Origin: Demequina sediminicola | GTDB taxonomy: Bacteria; Actinomycetota; Actinomycetes; Actinomycetales; Demequinaceae | Direction of reading: 5' to 3' | DNA length: 64,000 bases | Assembly (NCBI RefSeq): GCF_000975055.1 | Contig: NZ_BBRB01000002.1 | Coordinates: 124,001-188,000 of the forward strand | Shown: piece by piece, positions 44,810 to 54,097 of the stretch | How positions within the stretch are numbered: the first letter of the stretch is position 1 | Layout of the letters: each line of letters starts with the position of its first letter | Made by a program: the position numbers and the translations under genes | The notes under the pieces: model-generated | What the model was told of the DNA's origin: nothing | What the model saw: the letters and a program-made list of their open reading frames with translations, nothing else | The model's database searches: none

Positions 44810-45292
44810 ATGAACTTTGCCGTCGGCGAGACCGTCGTCTACCCGCACCACGGTGCGGCGAAAATTCAGGACATCAAAAAGCGCATCATTAAGGGCGAGG
44901 AAAAGACGTATCTCAAACTTAAAGTCGCGCAGGGTGATTTGACGATTGAGGTGCCCGCGGAAAACGTTGACCTCGTCGGCGTCCGCGATGTTGTCGATCA
45001 GGCTGGACTGGAGAAGGTCTTTGACGTTCTTCGCGAGCCCTATGTGGAAGAGCCCACCAACTGGTCGCGCCGCTACAAGGCCAACGTCGAGAAGCTTGCT
45101 TCGGGCGACGTGATTCGCGTGTCGGAAGTGGTGCGTGACCTGTCACGTCGCGACACCGACAAGGGTCTCTCTGCCGGTGAGAAGCGCATGCTTCACAAGG
45201 CTCGTCAGATTCTCGTGAGCGAGTTGGCTCTCGCAGAGAAGTGTGACGAGGAAACTGCTGAAGCCCGTCTGGACGAGGTTCTCGCCTCGTGA
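44810..45292 (+). CDS. carD: CarD family transcriptional regulator
   Basis: 160 residues. The N-terminal RNA-polymerase-interaction Tudor domain ([37 protein letters not shown]) and the helical DNA-binding C-terminus ([45 protein letters not shown]) are complete. It stabilises the promoter open complex, notably at rRNA promoters. It overlaps ispD by 4 bp, the standard actinobacterial carD-ispD-ispF order. Confidence 0.96.
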   Translation: MNFAVGETVVYPHHGAAKIQDIKKRIIKGEEKTYLKLKVAQGDLTIEVPAENVDLVGVRDVVDQAGLEKVFDVLREPYVEEPTNWSRRYKANVEKLASGDVIRVSEVVRDLSRRDTDKGLSAGEKRMLHKARQILVSELALAEKCDEETAEARLDEVLAS

Positions 45293-45960
45293 CCGTAGCG
45301 GCGGTCGTCACGGCCGCCGGTGCAGGAACTCGCCTTGGGGCGGATGTTCCTAAGGCTCTAGTGACGGTGCAGGGTCGGCCTCTGGTCGCATGGGCGGTGG
45401 AGAACATCAGCCATATCGCCGATGCCGTGGTCGTCACTGCGCCTACGTCTCACCTCAAGGAGTTTCACGACGCTGTTCCGTCTGCCACGGTGGTGGCCGG
45501 TGGAGAGAGTCGCCAAGACTCGGTCGCCCGAGGGTTAGCGGCATTGCCCGAGGACGCCAGCATCGTCCTTATTCACGATGCTGCCCGTGCCTTCCAACCC
45601 CATCACGTGATGAGTGCAGCCGTGGAGGCTGTGCGAGCCGGAGCAGACGGTGCTGTCCCCGTACTCCCGCTGGTCGACACGTTGGTTGCAGCGACGGATG
45701 ACGGCACCCTCGGAGCTCCCGTCAATCGTGACGGGCTGCGTGCCGTGCAGACCCCGCAGGTTTTTACTGTCGATGTTGCCCGTGCCGCCCACGACCACGC
45801 CGCGACCGCGGGGACCGCCCCCGCGACGGATGACGCACAACTTGCCCGCGCGGCGGGCTTTCGTATTGTTGACGTGCCGGGCGATGATCGCGGGTTCAAA
45901 GTCACTCGACCCTGGGACCTTGCGCTCGCCGCGCACGTTGCTAGCGAACGCACCTCGTAG
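45289..45960 (+). CDS. ispD: 2-C-methyl-D-erythritol 4-phosphate cytidylyltransferase
   Basis: 223 residues. The CTP-binding [72 protein letters not shown] and [16 protein letters not shown] motifs are present. It catalyses the third step of the MEP isoprenoid pathway. ispF follows. Confidence 0.96.
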   Translation: MTVAAVVTAAGAGTRLGADVPKALVTVQGRPLVAWAVENISHIADAVVVTAPTSHLKEFHDAVPSATVVAGGESRQDSVARGLAALPEDASIVLIHDAARAFQPHHVMSAAVEAVRAGADGAVPVLPLVDTLVAATDDGTLGAPVNRDGLRAVQTPQVFTVDVARAAHDHAATAGTAPATDDAQLARAAGFRIVDVPGDDRGFKVTRPWDLALAAHVASERTS

Positions 45961-46007
45961 CAGCGCTTGTCTCACAAGTGCTCGTTTCACAGGAGTAAGG
46001 AGTTCAC

Positions 46008-46487
46008 ATGATTCCGCGGACAGGGTTGGGCGTCGATGTCCATGCGTTTGGTGGTGAGGGCGAACTCGCCCTTGCTGGCCTGGTGTGGCCTGGCGAGACG
46101 CCGCTGAGCGGCCACTCCGATGGCGATGTCGCGGCTCACGCGGCATGCGACGCGTTGCTGAGCGCTGCCGGTCTGGGTGACTTGGGTTCCAACTTCGGTA
46201 CTGACCGTCCCGAGTGGGCTGGGGCTGCGGGCACGGCGTTGCTCGCTGAGACGGCCTATCGTGTCCGCGCGGCGGGCTTTGAGATCGGCAATGTGACCAT
46301 TCAAGTGTTGGGTAACCGTCCCAAGTTGTCGCCGCGGCGGGCGGAAGCGGAGCGAGTGCTATCGGAGGCCATTGGGGCTGCAGTCACCGTCAGTGCCACC
46401 ACCACGGATGGTTTAGGGCTGACGGGTCGTGGTGAAGGTGTGGCGGCGATCGCGTCGGCGCTGGTCGTGGCGGCACAGGCCCGGTAG
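46008..46487 (+). CDS. ispF: 2-C-methyl-D-erythritol 2,4-cyclodiphosphate synthase
   Basis: 159 residues, SD AAGGAG. The zinc and substrate motifs [42 protein letters not shown] and the C-terminal [26 protein letters not shown] are complete. It closes the cyclodiphosphate in the MEP pathway. Confidence 0.97.
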   Translation: MIPRTGLGVDVHAFGGEGELALAGLVWPGETPLSGHSDGDVAAHAACDALLSAAGLGDLGSNFGTDRPEWAGAAGTALLAETAYRVRAAGFEIGNVTIQVLGNRPKLSPRRAEAERVLSEAIGAAVTVSATTTDGLGLTGRGEGVAAIASALVVAAQAR

Positions 46488-46490
46488 CCT
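46485..46490 (+). promoter_or_regulatory. Leaderless-type -10 box of cysS
   Basis: TAGCCT overlaps the ispF stop and is followed by 7 nt and GTG 46498. It fixes the cysS start at 46498. Confidence 0.55.
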
Positions 46491-46497
46491 GGCATCC

Positions 46498-47919
46498 GTG
46501 ACTCTCCACCTGTTTGATACCGCCACACGCACCGAGGGGCCCTTCGAGCCTCGCGAGCCCGGGAAGGTCGGCATCTACCTGTGTGGGCCTACGGTGCAAA
46601 GCTCGCCCCACGTTGGGCACCTTCGTAGCGCTGTCGCCTTTGACGTCTTGCAACGTTGGCTCGAGCGCACCGGCCACGACGTGACGATGGTGCGCAATGT
46701 CACCGACATTGACGACAAGACCTTGGCCAAAGCGGCCGATGCAGGCGTCGAGTGGTGGGCATGGGCGCTGCGCCACGAACGCGAGTTCCAGGATGCCTAC
46801 GCGGCCGTGGGAGTGAAGCAGCCTGCCGCCGAACCGCGTGCTACCGGACACATCCCAGAGATCCTCGCGTTGGTGTCGCGACTTATTGACGCCGGCCATG
46901 CCTACGAGCTTGACGGCTCTGTGTACTTCGACGTGCGCTCGTACGCCGATTACGGCACGTTGACCCGGCAGGCGCTCGATGACCTGACCCCCGCGCCCGA
47001 CGCCCCCGCAGATGACAAGCGTGATCCCCGCGACTTCGCCCTGTGGAAGGCCACCAAGTCCGGCGAACCTGACACCGCGTCATGGGACTCACCTTGGGGT
47101 CGAGGACGTCCAGGCTGGCACATTGAGTGCTCGGCCATGGCACGGCGGTACTTGGGTGATTCGTTCGACATTCACGGCGGCGGTCTCGACCTGCGCTTCC
47201 CGCATCACGAGAATGAGCAGGCTCAGTCACGGGGTGCGGGCTACGGGTTTGCGAATCTGTGGATGCACTCGGCTTGGGTGACGCAGTCGGGCGCCAAGAT
47301 GTCGAAGTCCTTGGGTAACGGGCTGCTGGTGAGTGATGTCCTCTCGCGCTATCCGGCGCCGGCGCTGCGTCTCGCGCTCGCGCAGGTGCACTATCGCTCG
47401 ATGCTCGAGTACTCGGACAAGACCATGGAAGACGCCGCGGCAACGTGGACCCGCTTGGCAGGCTTCGTGTCCCGTGCCTCGGAGAAGGTCGGGGCGCTGA
47501 CGCTCGAACAAGTCCGAGGGAGTGACCTTCCGGCGCCGTTTGTGGAAGCGATGGATGATGACCTCTCGGTGCCGCGCGCTCTTGCGCACGTGCATGAGAC
47601 GGTACGTGCCGGCAACGCCGCGTTGACGGCGGGCGACGATGAGGCTGCGTCGCAGGCTTTGCTTCAGGTACGCGCGATGCTCGATGCTCTGGGCCTCGAT
47701 CCCGCCTCGGGATGCTGGGCAGGTGCCGCGAGCGGCGATGGCGCTGCGATGGTTGCTCTCGATTCATTGGTGCAGTCCAACATCGCGGCACGGGCTCAAG
47801 CTCGTGCGGACAAGGACTGGGCAACGGCAGATGAGATCCGTGACCGTTTGGCTCAAGCCGGCATCGTGATTGAGGATGGCGCGGACGGTGCGCGGTGGAG
47901 TTTGTCGACGGAGGACTGA
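46498..47919 (+). CDS. cysS: Cysteinyl-tRNA synthetase
   Basis: 473 residues from GTG 46498. The zinc Cys and HIGH-type motif lie in [63 protein letters not shown] and the KMSKS loop ([10 protein letters not shown]) follow. It charges tRNA-Cys. rlmB follows with its own leaderless promoter. Confidence 0.96.
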   Translation: MTLHLFDTATRTEGPFEPREPGKVGIYLCGPTVQSSPHVGHLRSAVAFDVLQRWLERTGHDVTMVRNVTDIDDKTLAKAADAGVEWWAWALRHEREFQDAYAAVGVKQPAAEPRATGHIPEILALVSRLIDAGHAYELDGSVYFDVRSYADYGTLTRQALDDLTPAPDAPADDKRDPRDFALWKATKSGEPDTASWDSPWGRGRPGWHIECSAMARRYLGDSFDIHGGGLDLRFPHHENEQAQSRGAGYGFANLWMHSAWVTQSGAKMSKSLGNGLLVSDVLSRYPAPALRLALAQVHYRSMLEYSDKTMEDAAATWTRLAGFVSRASEKVGALTLEQVRGSDLPAPFVEAMDDDLSVPRALAHVHETVRAGNAALTAGDDEAASQALLQVRAMLDALGLDPASGCWAGAASGDGAAMVALDSLVQSNIAARAQARADKDWATADEIRDRLAQAGIVIEDGADGARWSLSTED

Positions 47920-47962
47920 CGCGCTCGCTCGACTGCTGACGCGCGCGCCCGCCCAGGGCGAC

Positions 47963-47968
47963 TACCCT
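47963..47968 (+). promoter_or_regulatory. Leaderless-type -10 box of rlmB
   Basis: TACCCT, then 7 nt, then ATG 47976; no Shine-Dalgarno sequence. Confidence 0.55.
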
Positions 47969-47975
47969 TGACCCC

Positions 47976-48938
47976 ATGGCAGGTAACTCCAAGCGCCGCG
48001 GCGCCACGCGCAATGCAGCATCGAAGAAGGGTGCGTCGGTCGGTACCGGCGGCCATGGCCGCAAGGCTCTCGAAGGTAAGGGTCCCACTCCGCGCGCCGA
48101 GGACCGCCCCAACCACAAGGCGTATCACGCCAAGAAGCGCGCTGAGGCTGAAGCCGCCAAGCGCCCACAGGGCAAGCGCCAGGGCCCGCGTCACCGCACC
48201 TCCTCGTCAGACGAGTTGGTGATTGGACGCAACAGCACTGTCGAGGCACTGCGGTCTCAACTCCCCGCGAATACGCTGCACATTTACAACCGCATTGACG
48301 CCGATGACCGCATCACCGAGATCGTGTCACTCGCCGTTGAGCAGGGCGTTGAGGTTCGCGAGGTCACGAAGAGCACTCTTGATGCCCTCGCTGGGGGGAG
48401 CCCCCACCAGGGTGTCGCGCTTGAGGTGCCGCCCTACGTGTACGCCGACCCTGAGGACCTTCTTGACACTGAAGGTCGCCAACTGATTGTGGCGCTCGAC
48501 GGTATTCAGGACCCGCGCAATTTGGGTGCTGTCATGCGATCGGCGTCGGCTTTTGGTGCCACCGGTGTCCTCATTCCGGAGCGCCGTGCGGCTGGTGTCA
48601 CCGTTGCCGCCTGGAAGGTGTCCGCTGGAGCGGCCTCGCGGATTCCTGTGGCACGCGCCACCAACCTCACACGCGCACTCGAGTCGTACAAGAAGGCCGG
48701 CATTTTTGTGGTGGGCCTTGATGCAGGTGGCGAGGTCTTCCTGCACGAGTCGGAGCTGCTCGACGGCCCGCTGGTGATCGTGGCGGGTGCGGAAGGTAAG
48801 GGCTTGTCGCGCCTCGTGCGCGAGACCTGCGATCAAATCGTGTCCATCCCGATCGGCGGGGACACGGAGTCTCTCAACGCATCCGTGGCGGCGTCAGTTG
48901 CGCTCTACGAGGCCTCACGACGCGGCGACGCCTCGTAA
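47976..48938 (+). CDS. rlmB: 23S rRNA 2'-O-methyltransferase RlmB (SpoU/TrmH family)
   Basis: 320 residues. A basic Gly/Lys/Arg-rich N-terminal extension (about 1-75) precedes the substrate-binding domain (LVIGRNSTVEALRSQLPANTLHIY) and the knotted SPOUT domain, with LDGIQDPRNLGAVMRSASAFGATGVLIPERRAAG, VIVAGAEGKGLSRLVRETCD and SIPIGGDTESLNASVAASVALYE. It methylates the 2'-O of a guanosine in 23S rRNA. The extension is typical of actinobacteria. Confidence 0.94.
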   Translation: MAGNSKRRGATRNAASKKGASVGTGGHGRKALEGKGPTPRAEDRPNHKAYHAKKRAEAEAAKRPQGKRQGPRHRTSSSDELVIGRNSTVEALRSQLPANTLHIYNRIDADDRITEIVSLAVEQGVEVREVTKSTLDALAGGSPHQGVALEVPPYVYADPEDLLDTEGRQLIVALDGIQDPRNLGAVMRSASAFGATGVLIPERRAAGVTVAAWKVSAGAASRIPVARATNLTRALESYKKAGIFVVGLDAGGEVFLHESELLDGPLVIVAGAEGKGLSRLVRETCDQIVSIPIGGDTESLNASVAASVALYEASRRGDAS

Positions 48939-48989
48939 CAGCACCCGTCACACAGCACCACCCGTCGCGCCGGTCGACGCTGGCGGGGC

Positions 48990-50288
48990 CTAGTCGCGTA
49001 GACGACCCACGGTGGGCGGAAGCTGCCACGCGGGAATGCTGCGCGTCTCCGTGGACGTCTCGGGATCGCCCTCAGCACTTGTGCCGATGGCGTGCCCCAG
49101 GACGGCAGCCTCGTCGGGTCGGGCGGGGAGCACGTGCTTGACGTATGAGGCAACGGCCTCGGGCATCGTGATGTTGGAGCGTTTTTCTGCCAGGAACCAG
49201 CGGTGGTCCAACACCTCGTGGTACACCTGCGCTGGCTCCAGTTTGCGTCGGAACTCCTTGGGGACGGCGCGTACCGTCGGTTCAAAGTTCCGTGCAAGCC
49301 ATTCGTGTGCGGCGAGGGTTTCTTCTTCGTCGGGGAACGTGACGGCGCGGAACTCGTCGAGATCGTTGAGGAGCCGACGTGCCTGATTCTCCTGGACGTC
49401 GAGTCCGGTGAGCCGGAGCAAGCGGCGGGAGTGGTGCCCTGCGTCGACGACCTTCGGATGAATCGACAACTCGGAGCCGTCCGAGGTTTGCGTCATGTCC
49501 AGTTCAGCGACATCGAAGCCCAACTCGTTCAACGCCTTCACTCTTTCGGCGACGTGATAGCGCACGTTGTCGTGGAACGTTTCCTTACCGGTCAGAGTCG
49601 ACCACAGATCGCAGTAGCGTTCTTTGATGCGGTCTCCGAGGTCAAGGGGCTCGACGGCATCGTCGAGTTCCTCGGCCGCCTGGAGGTCGAACATCTCGCC
49701 GATGATGTTGGTGCACGCCAACTCGATGTCGTAGTTGCGCTGACCGGCAGTGAGCGACGCATGGATATCGCCGGTCTCGGCGTCCACCAGGTAGGCGGAG
49801 AAGGCCTCAGCGTCGCGGCGAAAGAGCGCATTGGAAAGCGAGACGTCGCCCCAGTAAAAGCCCAGTAGATGCAGGCGCACGAGGAGCACGGCGAGTGCGT
49901 CAATGAGCCTGTCCAGTGTGTCGTCCCGCAGAGCCTGGCTAAAGAGGGCGCGGTAGGGCAACGAGAACTGCAAATGTTCCGTGACGAGCGCAGCCGGAAG
50001 TTCATTGCCGTCCTTGTCTCGACGTCCGTCCACGACGGCGAACGGCACCACACACGGAGCTCCCATGCGCCCCAAGTCCTTGAGCATCGTGAACTCGCGC
50101 TGAGCCATCGGCCCTACGGTCTCCTTGACCGCCAGGACGCGCCCGCGGAACCGGACAAACCTGACGACGTGGCGCGAGATGCCTCGCGGCAGTGCGGCCA
50201 GAGTGTCTTCAGGCCAGGTTTCGAGCGGGACGGACCACGGTAGATCCAGGAGTTCTGGATCCACGGCACCGGTGATCTTGAGAGGCAT
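48990..50288 (-). CDS. DUF4032 protein with LPS-kinase-like fold
   Basis: 432 residues. The N-terminal half is kinase-like (RFVRFRGRVLAVKETVGPMAQREFTMLKDL, GFYWGDVSLSNALFRRDAEAFSAYLVDAETGDIH), with GDVSLSN as catalytic loop and DAETGD as the metal loop. The C-terminal DUF4032 domain (VYHEVLDHRWFLAEKRSNITMPEAVASYVKHVLP) is specific to actinobacteria. Function unknown; a phosphotransferase is likely. A leaderless -10 box sits upstream. Confidence 0.87.
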   Translation of the reverse strand: MPLKITGAVDPELLDLPWSVPLETWPEDTLAALPRGISRHVVRFVRFRGRVLAVKETVGPMAQREFTMLKDLGRMGAPCVVPFAVVDGRRDKDGNELPAALVTEHLQFSLPYRALFSQALRDDTLDRLIDALAVLLVRLHLLGFYWGDVSLSNALFRRDAEAFSAYLVDAETGDIHASLTAGQRNYDIELACTNIIGEMFDLQAAEELDDAVEPLDLGDRIKERYCDLWSTLTGKETFHDNVRYHVAERVKALNELGFDVAELDMTQTSDGSELSIHPKVVDAGHHSRRLLRLTGLDVQENQARRLLNDLDEFRAVTFPDEEETLAAHEWLARNFEPTVRAVPKEFRRKLEPAQVYHEVLDHRWFLAEKRSNITMPEAVASYVKHVLPARPDEAAVLGHAIGTSAEGDPETSTETRSIPAWQLPPTVGRLRD

Positions 50289-50294
50289 AGTGCC

Positions 50295-50300
50295 ATCGTA
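50295..50300 (-). promoter_or_regulatory. Leaderless-type -10 box of the DUF4032 gene
   Basis: On the minus strand TACGAT, then 6 nt, then the ATG at 50288. Confidence 0.5.
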
Positions 50301-50376
50301 GGCCGCTTGCGCAAGACGGGCCGATGCTGGGGCCGCTTCTCAGCCCGAGGTAGTGGTGACGAACGTGGCTATGACG

Positions 50377-50415
50377 CACGAAGGGCGGCCCGGGATACCC
50401 GGACCGCCCTTCGTG
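50377..50415. terminator. Hairpin terminator after the ABC ATPase gene
   Basis: An 18-bp stem with one G-T pair (arms 50377-50394 and 50398-50415, loop ATA) lies just past the leftward ABC gene. Confidence 0.8.
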
Positions 50416-50426
50416 ATGAACTGTGG

Positions 50427-51581
50427 TTACAGCGAAACGCTCGACTGCACTGCCTTCGACAGGCGGTCACCCGTAGCGGACGAGAAGATGTGCTGCTCGC
50501 CCTCACGGATCTTGACCCAGACGGAGTCGCCCTTCTTGGGGACGTCGCGGGGGTCGATGCGAACGATGACCTCGGACGAGCCGCCGGCCTCGAAGTGCAT
50601 GGCAGCTGCGCCTGGGTTCTCTGCAGCGACGGTGCCGTAGACGTATGCGTCGGAGCCGAGCTCTTCCACCACGTCGACGTTGATCGGAACAGCGCCCTCG
50701 GTGTTGGGAGCAACGCGGTCGAGCGACTCGGGACGGAAGCCCAGAACAACCTGGTTCTTGTCTTCAGCCTTGAGAGCTGCGACAGCGTCACGAGCCAGTG
50801 CGACCTGGCCGTTACCGACCTGTGCCACACCGTTGTTCACGGTGTAGGTGCCGAGGTTCATGGCGGGCGAGCCGATGAAGCCTGCAACGAACACGTTGGC
50901 GGGAGCGTCGTACATGTCGCGGGGGGTGCCGACCTGCTGGAGCTTTCCGTCCTTCATGACTGCGATGCGGTCACCCATGGTCAGAGCCTCGACCTGGTCG
51001 TGCGTCACGTAGACAGTGGTGGTGCCCAGGCGGCGCTGCAGTGCGGCGATCTGGGTACGAGTCTGGACACGCAGCTTGGCGTCGAGGTTCGAGAGCGGCT
51101 CATCCATGAGGAACACCTGGGGCTGACGCACGATGGCACGACCCATGGCCACACGCTGACGCTGACCACCGGAGAGAGCCTTGGGCTTGCGGTCCAGGTA
51201 CTCAGTGAGGTCCAGGACCTTCGCGGCTGCTTCAACGCGCTCGCGGATTTCAGCCTTGTCGACCTTGGCGATCTTCAGGGCGAAGCCCATGTTGTCGGCC
51301 ACCGTCATGTGGGGGTATAGGGCGTAAGACTGGAACACCATGGCGATGTCGCGGTCCTTGGGCTGAACGTGAGTGACGTCGCGGTCGCCAACCCAGATGG
51401 ATCCGGCGTCGATGTCTTCGAGGCCTGCGAGCATGCGCAGGGAGGTTGACTTTCCGCAACCGGATGGGCCGACGAGCACGAGGAATTCGCCGTCCGCGAT
51501 GTCCAGCTCAAGCTGGTCCACTGCGGGGCGCTCCGTGCCCGGGTAAATCCGCGAAGCCTTGTCGAAAGTAACGGTGGCCAT
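50427..51581 (-). CDS. Carbohydrate ABC transporter ATP-binding protein (MsmK/UgpC type)
   Basis: 384 residues from ATG 51581 (AAGGGA upstream). Walker [10 protein letters not shown], signature [14 protein letters not shown], Walker [14 protein letters not shown] and His switch [11 protein letters not shown] are present. A C-terminal TOBE-type regulatory domain follows ([41 protein letters not shown]). Such ATPases serve several sugar importers at once, which fits the absence of permease genes nearby. The upstream gap contains two inverted repeats. Confidence 0.92.
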   Translation of the reverse strand: MATVTFDKASRIYPGTERPAVDQLELDIADGEFLVLVGPSGCGKSTSLRMLAGLEDIDAGSIWVGDRDVTHVQPKDRDIAMVFQSYALYPHMTVADNMGFALKIAKVDKAEIRERVEAAAKVLDLTEYLDRKPKALSGGQRQRVAMGRAIVRQPQVFLMDEPLSNLDAKLRVQTRTQIAALQRRLGTTTVYVTHDQVEALTMGDRIAVMKDGKLQQVGTPRDMYDAPANVFVAGFIGSPAMNLGTYTVNNGVAQVGNGQVALARDAVAALKAEDKNQVVLGFRPESLDRVAPNTEGAVPINVDVVEELGSDAYVYGTVAAENPGAAAMHFEAGGSSEVIVRIDPRDVPKKGDSVWVKIREGEQHIFSSATGDRLSKAVQSSVSL

Positions 51582-51595
51582 GATAGGTCCCTTCA

Positions 51596-51613
51596 CTGGC
51601 AGGTACGTGCCAG
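51596..51613. promoter_or_regulatory. Inverted repeat in the ABC gene leader
   Basis: CTGGCA, six bases, TGCCAG: a perfect 6-bp inverted repeat 14 bp before the leftward start codon. It is either an operator or a small hairpin in the mRNA leader. Confidence 0.4.
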
Positions 51614-51654
51614 ACGATCCGTGGTGAAGAGTGCCGGTGTGGTGTCCACAATGA

Positions 51655-51687
51655 CACTAATCGCGGCGCCAATCGCCGTGATTAGTG
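51655..51687. promoter_or_regulatory. 33-bp inverted repeat between divergent genes
   Basis: Arms CACTAATCGCGGCG and CGCCGTGATTAGTG (13 of 14 paired) surround a 5-nt loop. It lies between the ABC ATPase and the Ser/Thr kinase and likely overlaps the leftward promoter. Confidence 0.55.
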
Positions 51688-51732
51688 CATATCTTCTCAC
51701 AGGGATTGTGTGAATCCCAACCTGCCTGGCTG

Positions 51733-51738
51733 TAGCGT
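51733..51738 (+). promoter_or_regulatory. Leaderless-type -10 box of the Ser/Thr kinase gene
   Basis: TAGCGT, then 6 nt, then ATG 51745; no Shine-Dalgarno sequence. Confidence 0.55.
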
Positions 51739-51744
51739 GAACCC

Positions 51745-53439
51745 ATGGCTTCCGTGGTGCGTGAGGTGGGTGACGAGATCGGTGGGTATACCATCGTCGA
51801 TCAATTGGGTCGCGGCGGTTCCGGCGCTGTCTACAAAGTCGTTGACGGCGGGGGTGCTGAAGCGGCGTTGAAGCTCGTTGACGCGCGAGCCGACGACGTC
51901 GCTGCCGAGAGGCTCGCCCGCGAGGTTCGCTCCTTGCAGTCCATGGATCACCCAGCGGTGCCCGCCATTCTTGATGCGGAACTTGATGGCGATGAGACGT
52001 TCGTCGTCTTCGAGTACATCCCCGGCGTCAGCCTGTGGGACTACATCCAAGACAACGGTCCGCTGCGTGACGCGGAGTTAGCGGCATTCGCCGAGCGGAC
52101 AGCATCGGCGCTGGAAGCGGTGCACGCCACCGGCTCGGTCCACCGAGACGTGACTCCCTCAAACATCATGATGGGCCCTGACGGTCCTGTGCTGATTGAC
52201 TTTGGCCTGGCGCACATGACCACAGACAACCGGCTGACCCGCGATGGTCTGGTCTCTGGCACTGCTGGGTATGTCGCACCGGAGGTCATCGACGGTGAAG
52301 AGCCTGGAGCGGCGGCAGACCGATGGTCGTGGGCAGCAACAGTTGCCTACGCCATGACGGGCAAGGCACCCTTTGGCTCGGGGACCGGAGCAATCTCCAA
52401 AACCCTTGAAGCCACCGTGTCATTGCCCGATGTTCCAGGCGCGGAGGCGCTGAGAGCCGCCCTCGGCCGCGATGTTGACGCGCGCCCGGAGCCCCGCCAG
52501 GTGGTGGCAGCGCTTCGCGGCGACACCGTCGTACTGCCCGTGTCGCAAGAGATCCCTGCCACCGCCGTTGCTGCGGTCGCCGCCACGTCGGTCATGGACG
52601 CGCATGCGCATCACGCAGAGACCTTCGACGCCTCGAGCGGGGGAGGCGTCGCTGCGCCCGCTGCCGACAGTGCTGACACCCTGGCGAGCGGTGACGTGGC
52701 GACCCAGGTGGACGATGGCAGCGGTGACGAGGCCCCCGAAGGCGATGATGCCATCGGCTCTCACTCCGAGTACGGAAATGGCGACGACCTCGACAGCGAA
52801 CCGCAGGATGAACGCCCCCGCACCGATGAGTTAGTGCCGCCGGCGCCACGCCGCAAGATCATGATTCTGGCGCTCACAGTCGCGACTGCCGCCAGCGCCG
52901 TAGTTGCGCCACTCATTGCCTTCGTGATCATGGCGCTTGCCGCGATCGTGGCACGCGCCGGACAGCGGCGCTCTCTCGCGCTCGCGGCCTCACGAGCCAA
53001 ACGTGGTCAACGTCGGGGAGACGCCGCCTTGCACACGCTTGGACTCCCGTGGCACCTCCTGCGCGCCACAGGCGAGTCGCTTCCGGCGATTCTGTTGGGT
53101 GCAGTCGTAGGGGTCGGGGTAGGGACATTGGGCTGGTGGCTCGTCGTTGAGGAGCACGTGGCTACGGGAAGCGCTGAAGTTCAGGCATGGGGCCAAGCCA
53201 TTGCACTGTTCACCGGAGCACTCGCTGCAGCCGCGGCGATCTGGTGGGGACCATGGAGTGGATTGACTCGCGAGGGCGCACACAGGTTGGCGTCTCTCGT
53301 TGCACCCTCACGAGGCCCCGTCGTGGCCTGGGTAGTGGTCTCGTTGGTGGTCTTTGCGATCATGGCGCTCAGTGTCTATCTGCTGGTAGAGCCGATGTGG
53401 TGGCCGCTTAACGGTGCTCCCGGAGCCCTAAGCGCATAG
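51745..53439 (+). CDS. Multi-pass membrane serine/threonine protein kinase
   Basis: 564 residues. The kinase domain (about 10-265) shows LGRGGSGAVYKV, the lysine in AALKLVDAR, catalytic loop HRDVTPSNIMM, DFGLAHM and the GTAGYVAPEV activation segment. The usual HRDxKPxN lysine is Thr here. A long acidic linker (about 270-365) leads to four membrane helices at about 370-400, 450-475, 485-505 and 525-555. There are no PASTA or other sensor domains. It may sense membrane state. The 3' neighbours are a MauE-like/DsbA-like pair. Confidence 0.88.
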   Translation: MASVVREVGDEIGGYTIVDQLGRGGSGAVYKVVDGGGAEAALKLVDARADDVAAERLAREVRSLQSMDHPAVPAILDAELDGDETFVVFEYIPGVSLWDYIQDNGPLRDAELAAFAERTASALEAVHATGSVHRDVTPSNIMMGPDGPVLIDFGLAHMTTDNRLTRDGLVSGTAGYVAPEVIDGEEPGAAADRWSWAATVAYAMTGKAPFGSGTGAISKTLEATVSLPDVPGAEALRAALGRDVDARPEPRQVVAALRGDTVVLPVSQEIPATAVAAVAATSVMDAHAHHAETFDASSGGGVAAPAADSADTLASGDVATQVDDGSGDEAPEGDDAIGSHSEYGNGDDLDSEPQDERPRTDELVPPAPRRKIMILALTVATAASAVVAPLIAFVIMALAAIVARAGQRRSLALAASRAKRGQRRGDAALHTLGLPWHLLRATGESLPAILLGAVVGVGVGTLGWWLVVEEHVATGSAEVQAWGQAIALFTGALAAAAAIWWGPWSGLTREGAHRLASLVAPSRGPVVAWVVVSLVVFAIMALSVYLLVEPMWWPLNGAPGALSA

Positions 53440-53549
53440 GCTCTCCTGTGGATAAACCGAAGCAGGGAACCATCGCTCCAGCATGTACGTTGGGTGCACG
53501 ACGGAGGGAATGCGGATACGCCGTGATCCCAGGGCAGGGAGTCTGATCG

Positions 53550-54083
53550 ATGACGTTCGGTGACCGTATGCGAGTGGTTCAACCGTGGCTATCGCTGGTA
53601 GTGCGACTAGCAATGGCCGGGATTCTGATCTTTGCAGCCATTCCCAAAGTTCAGGACATCCCGCAGTCCATCATCGCGGTGCGCGCCTACCGGCTCCTTC
53701 CGGAAGCCATCGTCCCCTTCGTTGGCACCGTACTGCCGTTCCTCGAAATCGCCCTCGCCTTGTGGCTTCTCGTGGGCCTGTGGACCCGCTGGGCTGCAGG
53801 TGCATGGCTCCTCATGATGGCGGGCTTCACCTTTGGTGTGATCTGGGCATGGTCGCAGGGCCTGTCCATTGACTGCGGCTGCTTTGGCGGCGGCGGTGAA
53901 GTTGAGGAAGGCACCGCGAACTACACCGGCCACTTGCTTGAGCGAGCTGGCTTTATCGCATTGGGGCTGTACTTGTTTGTGTGGCCCCGTTCTCGCTTCT
54001 CCCTTGATGCCTGGTTGGCGCCCCAGCCCGTCATTGAGGACAATGACCCCGTTGACGCAGTTTCATCTCCCGAAGGACCTTGA
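53550..54083 (+). CDS. MauE/DoxX-like membrane protein
   Basis: 177 residues with four membrane helices. It carries the family signature ILIFAAIPKVQDIPQSIIAVRAYRLLPE...LPFLEIALALWLLVGLWTRWAA. A loop before the last helix holds DCGCFGGGGEVEE, a Cys pair like that of MauE/DoxX-type redox partners. It is directly followed by a DsbA-like thioredoxin, so the pair probably carries out disulfide or thiol-redox exchange across the membrane. Confidence 0.85.
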   Translation: MTFGDRMRVVQPWLSLVVRLAMAGILIFAAIPKVQDIPQSIIAVRAYRLLPEAIVPFVGTVLPFLEIALALWLLVGLWTRWAAGAWLLMMAGFTFGVIWAWSQGLSIDCGCFGGGGEVEEGTANYTGHLLERAGFIALGLYLFVWPRSRFSLDAWLAPQPVIEDNDPVDAVSSPEGP

Positions 54084-54097
54084 GGTAAGGATTCCCC

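Noticed and set aside
45890..45905. GGTTCAAAGT in ispD as another copy of the dispersed repeat
   Set aside because: Only the short core matches; it encodes the conserved GFKVTRP motif of IspD.
46883..48118. Minus-strand open frame opposite cysS/rlmB
   Set aside because: Low-complexity Arg/Ser/Pro shadow frame.
50307..51320. Plus-strand open frame opposite the ABC ATPase
   Set aside because: Shadow of a motif-complete ABC gene; no domain of its own.
51688..51715. TCACA/TGTGA pair near 51700 as a CRP site
   Set aside because: The half-sites face the wrong way (TCACA-N-TGTGA) for the CRP consensus.
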